A stretch of 16,632 bases of DNA from ZC4RG30 sp964417875 (GTDB taxonomy: Bacteria; Pseudomonadota; Gammaproteobacteria; Steroidobacterales; Steroidobacteraceae): assembly GCA_964417875.1 (NCBI GenBank), contig CAYQJU010000060.1, positions 1-16,632 of the forward strand. The letters run 5' to 3'. Positions within the stretch are counted from its first letter, which is position 1, and every line of letters starts with the position of its first letter. This document shows, piece after piece, positions 6,260 through 14,789 of the stretch. The notes beneath the pieces were generated by a model. The model was given only the letters and a program-made list of their open reading frames with translations. It did no database searches and was not told the DNA's origin. Made by a program: the position numbers and the translations under genes.

Positions 6260-7399
6260 ATGATGAGTCGTTCCACGCCCGTTGCCGCCGCCCGCAATCT
6301 GCTGCTGAGCCTGCCACTGGTGCTGTTCGCCGCATGCGGTGGTTCACCCGAGCCGCAGACTCCCGGAGCGCAGGCTTCCGCTGCGGCCGACGCCCCGGCG
6401 CCGGCTTTCGAGCCAGGCAGCGTGCCGCCGCTGGAAGCAGGCAGCTATCGCGTGCTGGTCACCAACGAGCGCTCCGGTGACCTCAGCGTCATCGATGGTG
6501 CCAGCCGCGAGGTGCTGGCGACCCTGCCGCTGGGCAAGCGTCCGCGCGGACTGAAGCTCTCGCCCGACGGCAAGCTGCTCTATGTGGCGCTCAGCGGCTC
6601 GCCGATCTCGCCGCCGGGCACCGATCCGTCCACGCTGCCGCCGGCCGACAAGGGCGCAGATGGCATCGGCGTGGTGGACCTGGACCGCATCGAACTGGTC
6701 AATGTGCTGCGCGGGGTCTCCGATCCGGAGCAGCTGGCCGTCAGCGCCGACGGCCGCAAGCTCTATATCGCCAGCGAGGACACCGGCCAGGCCGTGGTGA
6801 TGGATGCGGTCAGCGCCGAAGTGCTGGCCAGCATGCCCGTGGGCGGCGAGCCGGAAGGCGTGACGCTGAGTCCGGATGGCCGCTGGGTATACATGTCGTC
6901 TGAGGAAGATCACCAGATCGCCGTCATCGACACCTCGACCGATCGCGTGGTCGCGACGCTGGACGTGGGCCAGCGGCCGCGCTTCACCGAGTTCAGCGAC
7001 GATGGTGCGCTGGCCTTCATCTCCGGCGAGAACGACGGCACCATCACCGTGGCCGATGCGCGCAATCACAAGGTGCTGCGCCAGTGGAAGCTCGAAGGCG
7101 ACGTGCTGGTGCGGCCGGTGGGCATGGCGGTCTCGCACGACGGCAAGTTGCTCTACACCGTCACCGGTCGTGGCAAGACGCTGGTTGCCGTCGATATCGA
7201 AACCGGCAACCAGGTGGCGTCGGTCGAAGTGGGTCCGCGCCCCTGGGGCGTGGCGATCAGCCCGGATGGCGCCACGCTGTTCACGGCGAATGGCAACTCA
7301 GACGATGTGTCGGTGGTCGATGCGGCCACGATGACCGTGGTCGAGCGCATTCCGGTGGGAACCAGCCCGTGGGGGCTGGTGATCCAGACCGCGAAGTAG
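6260..7399 (+). CDS. YncE-like YVTN beta-propeller lipoprotein
   Basis: The 379-residue product starts with a lipoprotein signal (LVLFAAC, lipid-modified C26; G27 at +2 predicts the outer membrane) and a Pro/Ala-rich linker to about residue 60. Seven or so propeller repeats follow, each with a core like SPDGK.LY..... plus V.VID..T..V...+.VG..P. Examples are residues 64-110, 158-204, 216-249 and 311-375. The pattern closely resembles YncE and the PQQ-dependent catabolism-associated beta-propeller family. Such proteins are periplasmic or surface binding scaffolds with no known enzyme activity. An unusual Pro-rich insertion occupies about 112-134. The gene is divergent from a Fur-regulated receptor, as E. 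coli yncE is from the TonB receptor gene yncD, so a role beside the receptor is plausible. ATG codons at 6260 and 6263 are both possible; AGAGG at 6244-6248 is the only ribosome-binding site seen. Confidence 0.9.
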   Translation: MMSRSTPVAAARNLLLSLPLVLFAACGGSPEPQTPGAQASAAADAPAPAFEPGSVPPLEAGSYRVLVTNERSGDLSVIDGASREVLATLPLGKRPRGLKLSPDGKLLYVALSGSPISPPGTDPSTLPPADKGADGIGVVDLDRIELVNVLRGVSDPEQLAVSADGRKLYIASEDTGQAVVMDAVSAEVLASMPVGGEPEGVTLSPDGRWVYMSSEEDHQIAVIDTSTDRVVATLDVGQRPRFTEFSDDGALAFISGENDGTITVADARNHKVLRQWKLEGDVLVRPVGMAVSHDGKLLYTVTGRGKTLVAVDIETGNQVASVEVGPRPWGVAISPDGATLFTANGNSDDVSVVDAATMTVVERIPVGTSPWGLVIQTAK

Positions 7400-7414
7400 A
7401 CGGAACCGGATCCC

Positions 7415-7445
7415 GCATCGCCGTGGCGATTCGCGACGGCGATGC
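7415..7445. terminator. large hairpin after the propeller gene, possible terminator
   Basis: GCATCGCCGT (7415-7424) pairs perfectly with ACGGCGATGC (7436-7445), and the 11-base loop contains an inner GCG/CGC pairing. It begins 16 bp after the lipoprotein stop and ends before the tRNA-Arg promoter, the expected place for a terminator. No T tract follows, so it could be a weak or factor-assisted terminator or an RNA-protecting hairpin. Confidence 0.4.
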
Positions 7446-7469
7446 GCTGTGGATTGAAGGCCGCGGGGT

Positions 7470-7475
7470 TATCAT
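7470..7475 (+). promoter_or_regulatory. -10 element of the tRNA-Arg promoter
   Basis: TATCAT matches TATAAT at five of six bases and ends 15 bp before the mature tRNA 5' end. A GC-rich discriminator (TGCGCCCGCGCGCA region) follows. No good -35 was found; CTGTGG at 7447-7452 has the right spacing but a poor match. Confidence 0.45.
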
Positions 7476-7490
7476 TGCGCCCGCGCGCAT

Positions 7491-7565
7491 GCCCCTGTAG
7501 TTGAATGGATACAACGGCCCCCTCCTAAGGGGCAGGTCTGGGTTCGATTCCCGGCGGGGGCGCCA
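7491..7565 (+). tRNA. tRNA-Arg (anticodon CCT)
   Basis: This complete 75-nt tRNA has an encoded CCA. The acceptor stem GCCCCTG pairs with CGGGGGC, and the discriminator base is G. The anticodon arm GCCCC-CTCCTAA-GGGGC gives anticodon CCT, reading AGG. The T arm contains GGTTCGATTCC. The layout resembles E. coli argW. This tRNA class is a frequent integration site, but no integrase or repeated 3' end is visible nearby. Confidence 0.97.
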
Positions 7566-7739
7566 TATTCCTTCGCCTGAAACGCCCGCGTGCTTGCCAC
7601 GTGTAGGCTGGCGCGCCGCCAATCCGTAGGACGCGCCCATGTTTTCCGCAGTGGGATGCCCTCGCACCGCGCCTCTGGTAGTGGCCTGCTTTTCGCGCAG
7701 GTAGACTTCCGTGCACAGGCTGGACCGAGAGAGATCGCC

Positions 7740-9323
7740 ATGAAGAAACGCTTCCACCCCGGCTACCTGTGCGCCGCATTGCTGCTGGCCGTGGCCTGCG
7801 GCACCAATCCGGTGACCGGCAAGCGCGAGATCCAGTTCGTCTCCGAAGCGCAGGAAATCCAGATCGGGCAGCAGAACTATGCGCCGCTGCGCCAGAGCGA
7901 AGGCGGCGACTATGAGGTCATTCCCGAGCTCACCGCATACGTAAGCGAGGTCGGCCAGCGACTGGTGGCCGTCACTGGCGAGATCCTGGTCAGCGCGCGC
8001 GAGCTGCCGTTCGAGTTCACGGTGCTGAACAATTCCGTGCCCAATGCCTGGGCCTTGCCGGGTGGCAAGATCGCGATCAACCGCGGACTGCTGGTCGAAC
8101 TTCGCAACGAGGCTGAACTTGCTGCGGTGCTGGGACACGAGATCGTGCATTCGCTGGCGCGGCATGGCGCGCAGTCGCAGGAGCGCGGCATGCTGGTGCA
8201 GGGTGGCTTGCTGGCCAGCCAGATCGGTGCCGTGATCGGCGGCGTCGATGAGCAGACTGCGGGGCTGGTGCTCACCGGCGTCAGCGTCGGCGCGCAGCTG
8301 ATCCAGACGCGCTATGGGCGCGATGCCGAAATGGAGAGCGACCTGTATGGCATGCGGCTGATGAAGGCCGCCGGCTACAACCCCTCTGCCGCCGTGACGC
8401 TGCAGGAAACCTTCGTGCGCCTGTCTGAAGGACGCCAGAGCAGCTGGCTTGAAGGCCTCTTCGCCTCGCATCCACCGTCGCAGGATCGCGTCGAACAGAA
8501 CCGCAAGACCGCCGCCGAACTGGGCACCGGTGGCGACCTGGGCCGCGAGCGTTACCAGGCGAAGCTGGCGCCGCTGCGGCAGATGGAACCGGCCTACGAG
8601 AAGTACGACCAGGCCGTGGCCGCGTTGCAGAAGAAGGACCTTGCCACCGCAAAGTCGCTGGCCAGCGAGGCCGCTCGCATGGTGCCGCGCGAGGCGCAGT
8701 TCCACCAGCTGCTGGGCGAGATCGAGCTCAGCGAGAAGGACTACCGCGCAGCACTGCCGCATTTCGAGCGCGCACAGCAGGCCAATGGCGACTTCTTCGG
8801 TTCCTGGCTGGGTGGCGGTGTCGCGCAGTACCGGCTGGGCAATGCCGCGCCGGCGCGACAGTGGCTGCAGCGCAGCTATGAGCTGCTGCCCACCGCACCG
8901 GCGGCGCTGTATCTGGGCAATCTGGCGCGTGATGCGGGCAACCTTGAAGGCGCGCTGCAGTACTACCAGACCGCGGCCAGCTCCCAGGGCAGCATCGGCG
9001 AGGAGGCGACGCGCGAAGCGGTGCGTCTGGACCTTTCGCGCAATCCATCGAACTACATCTCCGCGCAGGTGGCGCGCGATGGCCAGGGCCGCACCGTGGT
9101 GGTGATGCAGAACCGCTCGCCGGTGCCGGTTCGCAACGTCGTGCTCACGCCGGTGCAGATCAATGCCACCGGACAGATCGTCGCGGAGGGCAGGGCGGTG
9201 AACATCCGCGGGCCGGTGCCGGCCGGCGCGCAGGCGGCGGCAGAGGCGGGCATTGCCGGGCTCGATGCCGCGCAGCTGGCGGCGATGCGGGTGCGCGTGG
9301 ATCAGGCGCGCGTGGCGGAGTGA
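7740..9323 (+). CDS. M48-family metalloprotease lipoprotein with TPR repeats (BepA/YfgC-like)
   Basis: The 527-residue product begins with a lipoprotein signal ending LLLAVAC (C20; G21 at +2 predicts the outer membrane) followed by TNPVTGKREIQFVSE, typical of BepA/YfgC relatives. The M48 zinc site is HEIVH (133-137), with third ligand E199 in DAEMESD, and SHPPSQDR at 243-250 is a family landmark. Three or more TPR-like helical repeats span about 285-415. Residues about 440-527 form a beta-rich tail resembling FxLYD domains and absent from E. coli BepA. BepA-type enzymes degrade or assist misassembled outer-membrane proteins in the periplasm, so a similar role is likely, perhaps useful beside abundant TonB receptors. 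The start at 7740 is chosen for GAGAGAGA at 7727-7734 and the immediate signal peptide; the frame is open upstream to 7590, but that part is not protein-like. No convincing promoter was found in 7566-7739. Confidence 0.94.
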   Translation: MKKRFHPGYLCAALLLAVACGTNPVTGKREIQFVSEAQEIQIGQQNYAPLRQSEGGDYEVIPELTAYVSEVGQRLVAVTGEILVSARELPFEFTVLNNSVPNAWALPGGKIAINRGLLVELRNEAELAAVLGHEIVHSLARHGAQSQERGMLVQGGLLASQIGAVIGGVDEQTAGLVLTGVSVGAQLIQTRYGRDAEMESDLYGMRLMKAAGYNPSAAVTLQETFVRLSEGRQSSWLEGLFASHPPSQDRVEQNRKTAAELGTGGDLGRERYQAKLAPLRQMEPAYEKYDQAVAALQKKDLATAKSLASEAARMVPREAQFHQLLGEIELSEKDYRAALPHFERAQQANGDFFGSWLGGGVAQYRLGNAAPARQWLQRSYELLPTAPAALYLGNLARDAGNLEGALQYYQTAASSQGSIGEEATREAVRLDLSRNPSNYISAQVARDGQGRTVVVMQNRSPVPVRNVVLTPVQINATGQIVAEGRAVNIRGPVPAGAQAAAEAGIAGLDAAQLAAMRVRVDQARVAE

Positions 9324-9393
9324 TACCCGGGGTCGCCCCCCTCACAAAGTTGCCGCGTCAACGCTCGCGCACCTGCGCATGAGTCCGATTTAA

Positions 9394-9410
9394 GTAGCTT
9401 GTCGCGCTAC
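9394..9410. promoter_or_regulatory. inverted repeat GTAGC-N7-GCTAC upstream of the exporter operon
   Basis: A perfect 5-bp dyad lies 48 bp before the adaptor start in the only intergenic region of the operon. It could be an operator or a weak hairpin; no T tract follows. I found no clear promoter hexamers around it. Confidence 0.25.
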
Positions 9411-9425
9411 CCCTCTGTAGGCTGA

Positions 9426-9444
9426 TTCCCACGCAGGCCGGGAA
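9426..9444. promoter_or_regulatory. inverted repeat TTCCC-N9-GGGAA in the exporter leader
   Basis: A perfect 5-bp dyad ends 13 bp before the adaptor ATG, and its right arm overlaps the likely ribosome-binding site (GGAAGAG, 9441-9447). It could be an operator or a structure hiding the ribosome-binding site. Its half-sites resemble the GGGAA/TTCCC of 6160-6174 but face the opposite way. Confidence 0.22.
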
Positions 9445-9457
9445 GAGCCAGTCCAGG

Positions 9458-10717
9458 ATGGATATTCAGCGAGCAGGGGGGCAGCAACGCCGGCAGCGGC
9501 GCCGTGTTGCATGGATGGCCGCAGCCACTGCGGGCCTCGTGCTGCTGGCTGCTACGGCGGTCAGCCTTGCAAGCCGGCCGCCGGGGGTGGAGGCCGAGCT
9601 CATCTGGAGCAGTCCGGTCAGGGCCGGAGAGTTCATTCACGAAGTGACCGCTGCAGGCAGCCTGTTCGCCCCTGAACTGCGCTCTGTCACCAATCGCAGC
9701 GAAGGCATCGTCGAGAGCGTCCCTGTGCTGCCCGGCCATGTCGTGAGCCCCGATGATGTGCTGGTCGAGCTCAGCAGCATCGCCCTCATTGATGAACTGC
9801 AGAAGGCGCAGTCGGCACTCGATGCGGCCGAGGCCGAAGAACAGCTGCGCCAGGCCAAGGCTGAGGAGGATCTGCTGAACCTGCGGGTCACGGTGGCAGG
9901 GGTCGAGGCCGATCTGAAAGACGCTGAATTCCAGAACGAGGCGCAGCAACGCCTGGTCGAGGTGCGCGCCACCTCCGAGCTGGATGTGCGCCGGGCGGCC
10001 ACCAAGGTCGAGCAGGAACGGCGCCGTTTCGAGGCCGCCAGTGCACAGCTGGAACACTACCCGAAGATGCGTGCCGCGCAGGATGCTTCCGCGCAGGCCA
10101 AGCTCACCCAGCAGCGCCGCGACGTGGCGCGCATGCGCGAGCAGGTCGCCGATCTGAAAGTGCGGGCCGGGTTCGCCGGCGTGGTGCAGAACGTCGAGGC
10201 GCGGGCCGGCCAGCGTCTGGCTGCAGGGTCGGAGGTGGCCCGCATCGTCAATGCCGCGAACCTGATCGCGCGCGTCGGCGTTTCCGAGCGCGACGCGGCG
10301 CTGGTGCAGGTGGGGCAGGTCGCAAGGCTCGAGCTGGGTCGCCAGATCATCACTGGCCACGTCACGCGGGTCGAGCCGGCCGTGAACCAGCAGCGCCTCG
10401 TGACGGTGGACATCGAGCTGGACGGCTCCGGGCACGCCGGCTTGCGGCCGGACCTGTCAGTGACGGCGCGCATCGAGATCGCACGCGTTGCCGAAACGCT
10501 GGTGCTCGACCGGCCGGCAGCGTTGCGTGACGAGGCCACCAGCGCCCGGCTTTTCAAGCTGGACTCTGACGGCGACCGGGCGCACCGCGTCGAGGTGAAG
10601 CTGGGTCGGCGTTCCACCCGCCAGGTGGAGATTGCCGAAGGGCTTGCCGCCGGCGACCGCGTGATTCTCGCCGACATGACTGAATGGGCCGACGAGCCGC
10701 AGATCCGCCTGCGTTAG
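9458..10717 (+). CDS. periplasmic adaptor of an ABC exporter (MacA/HlyD-like membrane fusion protein)
   Basis: This 419-residue membrane fusion protein has a basic N-terminus, one membrane anchor (about 18-38) and a periplasmic body. Two half-lipoyl motifs (GIVESVPVLPGHVVSPDDVLVEL at about 83-105, split here only by description, and AGFAGVVQNVEARAGQRL at 237-254) flank a long alpha-helical hairpin (about 110-235) rich in A, E, Q and R. Beta-barrel and membrane-proximal domains fill the rest. In MacAB-type pumps such adaptors join the inner-membrane permease to a TolC-like duct and stimulate the ATPase. No outer-membrane factor gene is present in the window. The gene is first in a three-gene operon, with 11 bp to the ATPase start. 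The substrate is unknown; peptides, lipids or macrolide-like compounds are possible for the family. Confidence 0.92.
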   Translation: MDIQRAGGQQRRQRRRVAWMAAATAGLVLLAATAVSLASRPPGVEAELIWSSPVRAGEFIHEVTAAGSLFAPELRSVTNRSEGIVESVPVLPGHVVSPDDVLVELSSIALIDELQKAQSALDAAEAEEQLRQAKAEEDLLNLRVTVAGVEADLKDAEFQNEAQQRLVEVRATSELDVRRAATKVEQERRRFEAASAQLEHYPKMRAAQDASAQAKLTQQRRDVARMREQVADLKVRAGFAGVVQNVEARAGQRLAAGSEVARIVNAANLIARVGVSERDAALVQVGQVARLELGRQIITGHVTRVEPAVNQQRLVTVDIELDGSGHAGLRPDLSVTARIEIARVAETLVLDRPAALRDEATSARLFKLDSDGDRAHRVEVKLGRRSTRQVEIAEGLAAGDRVILADMTEWADEPQIRLR

Positions 10718-10728
10718 GGAGATTCCAC

Positions 10729-11418
10729 GTGACCGAAGCCGCTCCGCTGATCCAGCTGAAGGCGCTGCGCCGTGTCTATGCCACGGAGGATGTCGAGACC
10801 CATGCACTGGGTGGCATCGACCTGACCATCGGCCGCGGCGAGTACGTCACAGTGGAAGGCCCGTCAGGCTGCGGCAAGTCGACACTGCTGACCGTGCTCG
10901 GCCTTCTCGACGAGCCCACTTCCGGCGAATACATCCTGGCCGGCACGCCGGTCAGTCACATCGATGCGGAGGAGCGGGCGCGGCTGCGCAACCGCGAGAT
11001 CGGGTTCATTTTCCAGAGCTTCAACCTGATTCCCGAGATGACGGTGGCCGAGAACGTGGCCCTGCCCCTGACCTACCGGCCTGGCGTCAGCGCGGCGCAG
11101 ATGAAGCGCGATGTGACCATCGCGCTGGAGCGGGTGAACATGGCGCATCGGGCCGGCCACCTGCCCACGCAGCTGTCGGGAGGACAGCAGCAGCGCGTGG
11201 CGGTGGCGCGCGCACTGGTCGGCAATCCATCGCTGATCCTTGCTGACGAACCCACTGGCAACCTCGACATGGCCAATGGCGACCAGCTGATGGAACTGCT
11301 CGACCGGCTGAATGCGGATGGCGCCACTTTGATCACGGTGACGCACAATCCGGTATACGCCGAGCGCGCCACCCGCCGCATCCACATGCTCGACGGCCGG
11401 CTGCGGGACGCCGCGTGA
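10729..11418 (+). CDS. ABC transporter ATPase, MacB/LolD family
   Basis: The 229-residue ATPase has every required motif: Walker A GPSGCGKST (44-52), Q-loop Q96, signature LSGGQQQR (149-156), Walker B LILADE (169-174), D-loop NLD (178-180) and switch H206. FIFQSFNLIPEMTVAENV is characteristic of the MacB/LolD/FtsE group, which drives mechanotransmission permeases rather than classical channels. I chose the GTG at 10729 because AGGGAGA (10716-10722) lies 6 bp upstream and overlaps the stop of the adaptor gene. An ATG at 10684 is in frame but inside the adaptor gene and lacks family sequence. The C-terminus overlaps the permease start by 4 nt (GTGA), so the pair is translationally coupled. It should power the permease encoded next. 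Confidence 0.96.
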   Translation: MTEAAPLIQLKALRRVYATEDVETHALGGIDLTIGRGEYVTVEGPSGCGKSTLLTVLGLLDEPTSGEYILAGTPVSHIDAEERARLRNREIGFIFQSFNLIPEMTVAENVALPLTYRPGVSAAQMKRDVTIALERVNMAHRAGHLPTQLSGGQQQRVAVARALVGNPSLILADEPTGNLDMANGDQLMELLDRLNADGATLITVTHNPVYAERATRRIHMLDGRLRDAA

Positions 11419-13937
11419 GAACCCTGCTCGAAGACGTGCGGCATGCGCTGCGCGTCTATCGCCGCACGCCGGGCGCAAGCCTGATGGTGGTGCTGGTGCT
11501 GGCCATTGGCATGGCCTTCGTGGCCGCCTTCCTGTCACTTTATTCGGATCTGATCCTGCGTCCGGAACCCGGCTTCGAGCCGGGCCGGCGCATCATCTCG
11601 GTGGGCTGGAACGACGGCCGCAATGCCGGCGGCCTGCCGATGGAACTGACCGAGCGCGTCGCACAGCAGGCCAGCACGCTGGATGCCCTGGCGGGCACGG
11701 CACCCCAGCAGTTCCGGCTCGGTGAGGAAAAAGAACAGGCCATCGGCGAGATGGTGACCAGCGAATTCTTCCCCGGGCTGCGTCCGCGTCTGGGACTGGG
11801 GCGGGGCTTCACGGCCGAGGAACACAACGAGCAGGGCGAACCGGTGGTCGTGATCTCCTGGCGATACTGGCAGGAGCGCTATGCGGGGCGGCCGGATGTT
11901 CTGGGTGAGGTGCTGCAGATCCATGGTGCGCAGGATCGCCCGCCCGCAGGATTGCCCGGCCAGGGGCCGCAGACAGAGGAAGCGCCGCGCGACTTCCGCA
12001 TCATCGGCGTGATGGGGCGCGACTTCACCGGCACGCTGGCACCGCAGGGCCAGATGCAGACCGACTTCTGGTTGCCCGTGGAGCGGGGTCTTTCGGTCTC
12101 GATGCAGATTCCGGCGCAGTTCCGCGCATCCTTGCTGCGCAGCTTCACCATGCGCGGCATTGCGCGCCGGGCGGACGGCGTCCGCAACGAGGCGGTGATC
12201 GCGGAGCTGACCTCGCGCTTCGCGGACGAGGAGTTCATGCAGCGCCCCGGCGCGCGCTACGAGGTCATCGACCGCATCGTGCAGAACATATTCATCCACC
12301 GCGATACGGAGCGGCAGCTGCAGCTCTTCCTCGGCGGCAGCGTGCTGCTGGCGCTGGTGGCGGCGGCCAATGTAAGCCTGTTCCTGCTGGCGCGCGCGCC
12401 GGGACGGCGGCGCGAACTGGGCATCCGCATGGCGGTCGGTGCGCCGGTGAGGCGTTTGCTGCGGCAGCTGGCCAGCGAGGCTGCAGTGCTGGTGGCGGCC
12501 GGCGCGGCTCTGGGGCTGGCACTGAGCGTCTGGCTGGCCGGATACCTGCGGGGGCTCCCGTTCCTGCGACAGGCGCAGTGGCGCGACGTGACGCTGCTCG
12601 ACTGGCGGGTGCTGGCGTTGGTGGCCGCCTTCCTGCTGCTGGTCACCGTGCTGGTGTCACTGGCGCCGGTGCTGGGACTGAAGCGCCTGGGCATTGCCGC
12701 CAGCAGCCGTCTGGTCTCTGCGCGCGCGACGCTGGCGCAGCGCATTGCAGGCACGGCACAGGTGGCCGTTGCCGGGATGCTTGGCGGGGCGGCTGTCGCG
12801 TTCGGGTGGTATCTGGTCAGCACAATGATGGCCGACCCCGGGTATCGCACCGACGATCTGATCGCCGTCAATTACAGCGTCAACACCCAGGGGCGCCCCG
12901 TGAGCCTCCGGGTGGAGAATGGTCGCGTGATCGCCTCCGGAATCGTCGACGCCGGGCGTCGGCGCGAGGCGTTTGCAGCGGTGCCGGGCGTGACAGCGGT
13001 GTCTATGGCCATTGCGGTGCCTGGCGCCGACATGGGCGGCGGGGCCTCCACGGTCGCAGACCCGCAGAACCCGGGCCAGAACCTGCGCGTGCGCTCGATC
13101 ATGGTGGATGACAGCTATGTCGATCTGCTGGGCCTCACGCTGCTGGCCGGCCGCAACCTCACCGAGGGCGATGAGGGCGTATTGGTCAACCAGACCTTCG
13201 CACGCCGCTTCTTCGGACACGAAGACGTCGTGGGAGAGCCCTTGCCGGACGCCACGGCTTCAGGCGCCAGCGGCTTCGTCATCCAGGGGCTTGCGCCGGT
13301 GCGGCTGGAACGCGTGCCGATCGTTGGCCTGCTCAAGGATTTTTCCTTTGGCCACCCGCTGGCAGACATCGACCCGATGCTGTTTTCCGCCACGGGACTA
13401 CCCTTCGGCGGCGTCGCACTTGTCGAGAGCATGCTGCCGGTCGCCGGCCTGCGGAGCCAGCTCGAAGGGGTGGCGCGTGAGCTGGACCTGAACCTGACGG
13501 ATGTGAAGACCCTCGCGCACGCACGACGCGAGGTGCTGGCACCGGATCGCGCGCGCGGGCTTCTGACCATCGGCACGGCGGTGGTCGTGGTGCTGCTCGC
13601 CGGCTTTGGCTTTTATGGAACGCAGCGCTACCTGGTGAGCGCCGGGCGCCGCGAATATGCGATCCGCGCCTCGCTGGGTGCCGGTCCGCGCGCGCTGGGA
13701 CGACTGGTGCTCAGCCGCGGACTGTGGCTGGGTCTGCCGGGCCTCGTGCTCGGTGTGCCGCTGGCTTTCATCCTGGTCGCATGGCTGCGTGATGAATACA
13801 TTTCCCGCGACGTATCGCCGGCAGTGGTCGCGTTGATCGTGCTCCTGGGACTGATGCTGTTGCTGCTGCTGGCCAGTCTTGGCCCGGCGCGACTTGCGCG
13901 CAATACGCAGCCGGCCCCATTGCTGCGCGAGGACTGA
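11415..13937 (+). CDS. duplicated MacB/FtsX-fold ABC permease (ADOP-like)
   Basis: This 840-residue inner-membrane permease has two FtsX-type halves. The N-terminal part (LLEDVRHALRVYRRTPGASL, then a helix at about 22-46), the motif GRRRELGIRMAVGAPVRRLL (330-349) and the C-terminal counterpart SAGRREYAIRASLGAGPRA resemble the acidobacterial duplicated orphan permease (ADOP) family. Membrane helices fall at about 22-46, 304-326, 354-378, 396-422, 446-468, 715-735, 769-791 and 803-823, eight in all. Large periplasmic domains occupy about 47-303 and 469-714. It has no ATPase domain and depends on the coupled ATPase gene. MacB-like proteins convert cytoplasmic ATP hydrolysis into periplasmic movement to push substrates through an adaptor and TolC. 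The start is GTG, overlapping the ATPase stop. The gene ends 30 bp from the convergent cysQ stop; I see no clear intrinsic terminator between them. Confidence 0.92.
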   Translation: MRTLLEDVRHALRVYRRTPGASLMVVLVLAIGMAFVAAFLSLYSDLILRPEPGFEPGRRIISVGWNDGRNAGGLPMELTERVAQQASTLDALAGTAPQQFRLGEEKEQAIGEMVTSEFFPGLRPRLGLGRGFTAEEHNEQGEPVVVISWRYWQERYAGRPDVLGEVLQIHGAQDRPPAGLPGQGPQTEEAPRDFRIIGVMGRDFTGTLAPQGQMQTDFWLPVERGLSVSMQIPAQFRASLLRSFTMRGIARRADGVRNEAVIAELTSRFADEEFMQRPGARYEVIDRIVQNIFIHRDTERQLQLFLGGSVLLALVAAANVSLFLLARAPGRRRELGIRMAVGAPVRRLLRQLASEAAVLVAAGAALGLALSVWLAGYLRGLPFLRQAQWRDVTLLDWRVLALVAAFLLLVTVLVSLAPVLGLKRLGIAASSRLVSARATLAQRIAGTAQVAVAGMLGGAAVAFGWYLVSTMMADPGYRTDDLIAVNYSVNTQGRPVSLRVENGRVIASGIVDAGRRREAFAAVPGVTAVSMAIAVPGADMGGGASTVADPQNPGQNLRVRSIMVDDSYVDLLGLTLLAGRNLTEGDEGVLVNQTFARRFFGHEDVVGEPLPDATASGASGFVIQGLAPVRLERVPIVGLLKDFSFGHPLADIDPMLFSATGLPFGGVALVESMLPVAGLRSQLEGVARELDLNLTDVKTLAHARREVLAPDRARGLLTIGTAVVVVLLAGFGFYGTQRYLVSAGRREYAIRASLGAGPRALGRLVLSRGLWLGLPGLVLGVPLAFILVAWLRDEYISRDVSPAVVALIVLLGLMLLLLLASLGPARLARNTQPAPLLRED

Positions 13938-13967
13938 CTCCCAGGCCCCGGCGTTCGGGAAAAAACC

Positions 13968-14789
<822 letters not shown>

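Noticed and set aside
7281..8762. 493-codon minus-strand frame spanning tRNA-Arg and the protease gene
   Set aside because: It reads through the tRNA, producing the familiar false peptide with RRESNPDLPLRRGP, and lies antisense to a clear M48 gene.
10684..10728. ATG at 10684 as the ATPase start
   Set aside because: It lies within the adaptor gene; the GTG at 10729 has a strong, well-spaced ribosome-binding site and the N-terminus usual for the family.
13944..13966. Possible bidirectional terminator between the permease and cysQ (CCCG/CGGG with an A6/T6 run)
   Set aside because: The stem is only 4 bp, and the T run lies before the stem on the minus strand and appears as A on the plus strand, so neither direction has the normal order.
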